Positions 28,908-29,043 of a stretch of DNA of 29,043 nucleotides are shown here, one piece after another (the stretch's first letter is position 1; the number at the start of each line of letters is the position of its first letter). Source of the DNA: a virus. Where the stretch lies: positions 1 to 29,043 of IMG/VR virus record IMGVR_UViG_3300021598_000043; one strand, given 5' to 3'. A model generated the notes under the pieces. It worked only from the letters and a program-made list of their open reading frames with translations. It was not told where the DNA came from and made no database searches. Made by a program: the position numbers and the translations under genes.

Positions 28908-29043
28908 GGTTTGTAATTTTATTCGTGTTTTTGTATTCCTGTAGTGCGGAATATCACCTAAACAAAGCAATTAAAAAAGGCTACAAATGTGAAGAAACAG
29001 GGGACACGATTAGAATTACTACTATAGATTCGATTCCTTACAT
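28904..29043 (+). CDS. Small lipoprotein, 3' end outside window (possible spanin-like)
   Basis: The ATG overlaps the amidase stop (ATGA at 28904-28907). The visible 46 residues begin with a hydrophobic signal (MRFVILFVFLYSC) ending in a lipobox-like FLYSC, where the cysteine (residue 13) would be lipidated, followed by SAEYHLNKAIKKGYKCEETG. From memory, such lipoproteins often follow the amidase gene in Flavobacteriia phages. By position and lipid anchor a role in outer membrane disruption (spanin-like) is possible but unproven. The frame is open at the window end. Confidence 0.6.
   Translation, partial: MRFVILFVFLYSCSAEYHLNKAIKKGYKCEETGDTIRITTIDSIPY

Noticed and set aside
1-29043. CRISPR array, tRNA gene, insertion sequence or integrase
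   Set aside because: None was seen: no regularly spaced direct repeats, no tRNA-like cloverleaf noticed, no transposase or integrase motifs in any frame.

Overview
The window is part of the genome of a tailed double-stranded DNA phage (or an intact prophage) of a Bacteroidetes host, most likely a Flavobacterium-like member of Flavobacteriia. The DNA is A+T-rich. Genes are packed with ATGA-type overlaps and lack Shine-Dalgarno sequences. Several intergenic gaps carry the Bacteroidetes promoter pattern TTG/TTTG ... TATATTTG. The structural proteins (capsid, portal, XkdF-like protease, tape measure, tail proteins) have the look of Flavobacteriia siphoviruses. No tail sheath, integrase or tRNA gene was seen. 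All calls are from reading the sequence and from family knowledge; nothing was searched.

Layout. 1-612: 3' part of a metallophosphoesterase gene, closed by a terminator. 700-2813: a promoter followed by small unknown early genes, ending in a stand-alone DnaA domain-IV-like protein. 2818-4027: a compositionally distinct insert with a 5'-truncated gene and a TET-associated-type DNA glycosyltransferase (TAGT), pointing to hypermodified DNA. 4024-6748: replication genes (DnaD-like initiator, DnaB-type helicase) and NinG. 6756-8688: a recombination operon (ERF annealing protein, YqaJ-type exonuclease, SSB-like protein) between its own promoter and terminator. 8687-11102: small genes, a sigma-like factor and the small terminase.

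11092-28907 is the late region: large terminase, tail/hub proteins, tape measure, fibre genes, then a two-gene minus-strand island resembling tail assembly chaperones, then prohead protease-scaffold, major capsid protein, a probable tail tube protein, portal and connector. It ends with holin, amidase and the start of a lipoprotein gene. The order is unusual: tail genes follow the terminase directly, and the portal lies downstream of the capsid gene.

Most notable signals: (i) the TAGT glycosyltransferase beside a gene whose coding-like frame continues upstream of any start codon; (ii) the motif AATATAGT(T) just before six gene starts in the sigma/late region; (iii) no GATC, CATG or GGCC found by eye in 29 kb; (iv) a strongly over-represented word AA(G/C)ACGAAT; (v) a tail hub gene split by an overlapping TGA/TTG; (vi) a duplicated receptor-binding-type module in the fibre gene.
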